Shown: in pieces, positions 62,246 through 64,000 of the stretch
Position numbering within the stretch: position 1 is the stretch's first letter
How the letters are laid out: every line of letters starts with the position of its first letter
Source of the DNA: Tillus elongatus
Taxonomy: Eukaryota; Arthropoda; Insecta; Coleoptera; Cleridae
DNA length: 64,000 nt
Assembly: GCA_964006375.1 (NCBI GenBank)
Contig: OZ023266.1
Coordinates: 15,739,565-15,803,564, forward strand
Reading direction: 5' to 3'
The notes under the pieces: generated by a model
Seen by the model: only the letters and a program-made list of their open reading frames with translations
Told to the model about the DNA's origin: nothing
Database searches by the model: none
Program-made: the position numbers and the translations under genes

Positions 62246-63275
62246 AGCGAACTCAAGTTTTTTTTTTATTTTTTTTTTATTTTTTTTAATTTTTTTTTTC
62301 AACAACACGCCACGAGGGCTTACAGCCTAAATACTATCGTACCGTGGGTGTTGACAAGGAGGAAAGAGGCAGCTTGTTAATTCTGGACTTGAAGGTTTGG
62401 AGGTTCGGAGGAGAAGGAAAAACATGTGCCGGCAAGGAATTCCACAACTTGGAAGTCCTCGGGACGAAAGAGCGGGCATAACAAGATGTTCTATGTCTGG
62501 TGACCTGGACAGTAAAAGGGTGCATTCGCTCTGTTCCCCTGGTAGATCTGTTGGGGGCAGCAGGTGGAGGAACTATGGAGGAAAGCTCCTCTGAGCAGTA
62601 CCCGTGCAGATATCTATAGCACGTCGGTGGGCAAGGGATGGCAGCCTTTGGGTGAGGGTAGGGTCATCGATGAGACGTATAGCTCTCTTTTAAATGGAGT
62701 CCAGGATAGCTAGTGTAGAAGCGGCAGCGGCACCCCAGATGTGGGAGCAGTATTCGAGGTTTGGCCTTATTTGTGGAGTATATAAGGTATAGAGATTAGC
62801 TGGTGAAAAGTATTTGCGAGCCCGGAAGAGGAAACCTAATTTCTTAGCAGCTGCTTCTGCAATTGATGTGACATGTTGGTGCCAATTAAGATTTCGATCT
62901 ACAGAAATGCCAACAAGCGAAAAGGACTCATTACTTTGAATAACTTGGTTGTTCATTGTGATGGATCTAGGGCTGGTGTATCTCTTGTGAGAAAGAAAGC
63001 AAGACTTAGTTTTGGTGGGGTCGAATTGTACAAGATTTCTACTTCCCCAGTCTAATATTTTTTGGAGATCCACGGAGACAGAACCCTCCATGAGTCTGCG
63101 ATCCTCATCTAATTGGGCTAAAGAGACAGGCTTAGAATATTGTATATTTGAATGGAGGGTGCTGTCGTCCGCGTAGCTGTGAACTGGGTTGGATGTGCTA
63201 GAGAGGAGGTCATTAATGTGGAGAAGAAACAAAGTAGGGGCTAAAGCTGAACCTTGAGGAACTCCTGCATTAATG
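62246..63275 (-). pseudogene. Non-LTR retrotransposon family J, copy 7, with A-rich 3' tail
   Basis: On the minus strand the copy ends at 62300 in TGTTGTTGAAAAAAAAAA with a T-rich run on the plus strand (62258-62300), i.e. an A-rich 3' tail. Frames give SFVPRTSKLWNSLPAHVF, ILDSI, TPQIRPNLEYCSHIW, and HSYADDSTLHSNIQYSKPVS in a 180-codon open frame (63232-62690). It begins inside the reverse transcriptase at 63275. It lies within the RNase H to C-terminus region of the I-like element. Confidence 0.88.
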
Positions 63276-63276
63276 T

Positions 63277-63333
63277 TCAGCTTTAGCCCCTACTTTGTTT
63301 CTTCTCCACATTAATGACCTCCTCTTAGTGATG
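63277..63333 (+). repeat. Inverted duplicate of the 5' end of J copy 7
   Basis: TTCAGCTTTAGCCCCTACTT and the following bases to CCTCCTCT are the reverse complement of about 63207-63257, making a tight hairpin at the 5' border. 5' inversions of this kind arise during LINE insertion (twin priming). Confidence 0.8.
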
Positions 63334-63546
63334 CCATCCATTCAACATCCGTTACCGCTTCCTCCTTCACGGTCTCAACCAGTGCTAGTGAATAAACTAC
63401 GACTTGGTCATTCAAGGCTTACCCACAGTCATCTATTTAAAAGGGAAACTCCACCTAAGTGCGATATTTGTAATGTGATAGTGACGGTGAAACACCTGTT
63501 ATGTGATTGTCCTACATTCCAGTACCTACGAGAATTACATAAATAA
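63334..63546 (+). pseudogene. C-terminus of the I-like retrotransposon (continues 60662-62245)
   Basis: Reads NKLRLGHSRLTHSHLFKRET then PPKCDICNVIVTVKHLLCDC and PTFQYLRELHK with a stop: the CxxC...HxxxxC cluster that follows RNase H in I-group elements, comparable with the end of the element at 5-1029. An AT-rich 3' UTR follows to a likely poly-A end at about 63823 (TTTAATAAAAAAAAAG). Confidence 0.82.
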
Positions 63547-64000
63547 TCAAAAAGTATTATATTTATACTGGGGCCTACACTGAAGATACAGCACCTGTGC
63601 GATTTTCTAAAGGACAGCAACTTATTCAATCAAGTATAAAACTTGCTATGATGTATATATGCCTATGTATAAATGAATGAATACCCGATGTAATCTGATT
63701 AGTTTTATATAATATTTAATATTAGATGTGGTCATGATATTCATCAAGTGGATAATTTATAGAATTATGTCAACCTGCTAATGGCCCTCGAGGCTGATGC
63801 AGGTTTTATTTAATAAAAAAAAAGAATATTGTTTTGTAGTATATTATTACGGATCTACCTGAAAACACAACATTTAACTAAAATTATTTTAGCATATCCT
63901 CACATTAAATACAATTTACATAGAGTAATGACAAATATATATTACTCGTGTATTAGAAATTACCAGGGGCGGCTCCTCAATAAGTCCGCCCGTGCGCGCG
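63547..64000. other. 3' UTR of the I-like element, then spacer
   Basis: To about 63823 the sequence is probably retrotransposon 3' UTR (GCCCTCGAGGCTGATGCAGG before the A run). Beyond that nothing is recognised; the last bases are GC-rich. Confidence 0.5.

Overview
This 64 kb window looks like repeat-dense intergenic DNA of an arthropod, most likely an insect with a large, AT-rich genome. The evidence is its transposon mix: mariner-like DNA transposons, several clades of non-LTR retrotransposons, a Penelope-like element, hAT remnants, and two tRNA-derived SINE families. There are also at least thirteen long (TA)n tracts. I see no bacterial signals (operons, ribosome binding sites), no rRNA, no CRISPR array and no complete host gene. 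Species cannot be named from the sequence.

Layout. 0-1.1 kb: 3' end of an RNase H-bearing I-like retrotransposon. 1.9-3.5 kb: two decayed mariner-like transposases. 5.0-10.4, 15.8-18.7, 31.3-32.4, 47.3 and 62.3-63.3 kb: seven copies of one non-LTR family (called J here), in both orientations, all broken. 10.9-12.4 kb: a different CR1-like reverse transcriptase holding a perfect-looking foldback. 13.5-14.8 kb: a SINE, a foldback repeat and copies of a MITE-like terminus. 18.7-21.6 kb: a hAT (ZBED5-like) remnant fused to a truncated mariner, then a 5'-truncated Penelope-like element with a GIY-YIG endonuclease, flanked by inverted 260-bp repeats that contain a hammerhead-ribozyme-like motif. 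23.4-28.0 kb: an R2/R4-type retrotransposon C-terminus with a restriction-like endonuclease, split by a mariner with about 500-bp terminal inverted repeats and by a non-autonomous hAT with an exact 8-bp target duplication.

29.2 kb: remains of a THAP zinc finger. 33.3-34.3 kb: a small DNA element inside a (TA)n tract. 34.8-35.1 kb: a plausible first exon (signal peptide plus GTAAGT donor), pieces of which recur at 50.1 and 50.7 kb joined to transposon termini. 37.0-40.9 kb: an intact 362-aa mariner-like transposase in a complete element, next to a second, decayed mariner, with only a (TA)n tract between them. 41.8-46.5 kb: an inverted repeat pair, one arm of which carries a SINE the other arm lacks. 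48-58.3 kb: copies of a microsatellite-bearing, hairpin-started non-autonomous element (called H here); two near-complete copies form a large inverted repeat. This stretch also holds an orphan open reading frame cluster (50.85-52.2 kb) of unknown function. 58.5-63.8 kb: a CR1-like retrotransposon joined to an I-like one, the latter split by a J copy.

How it fits together: the window is best read as layers of nested insertion. Mariner-type elements with CAGGG termini repeatedly sit at (TA)n tracts, which fits their TA target. LINE and SINE copies interrupt one another. The one element that still looks able to encode an unbroken enzyme is the mariner at 37.06-39.12 kb. The most interesting signals are the Penelope-like element with its ribozyme-like ends, the H family with captured coding fragments, and the orphan coding cluster at 51-52 kb.
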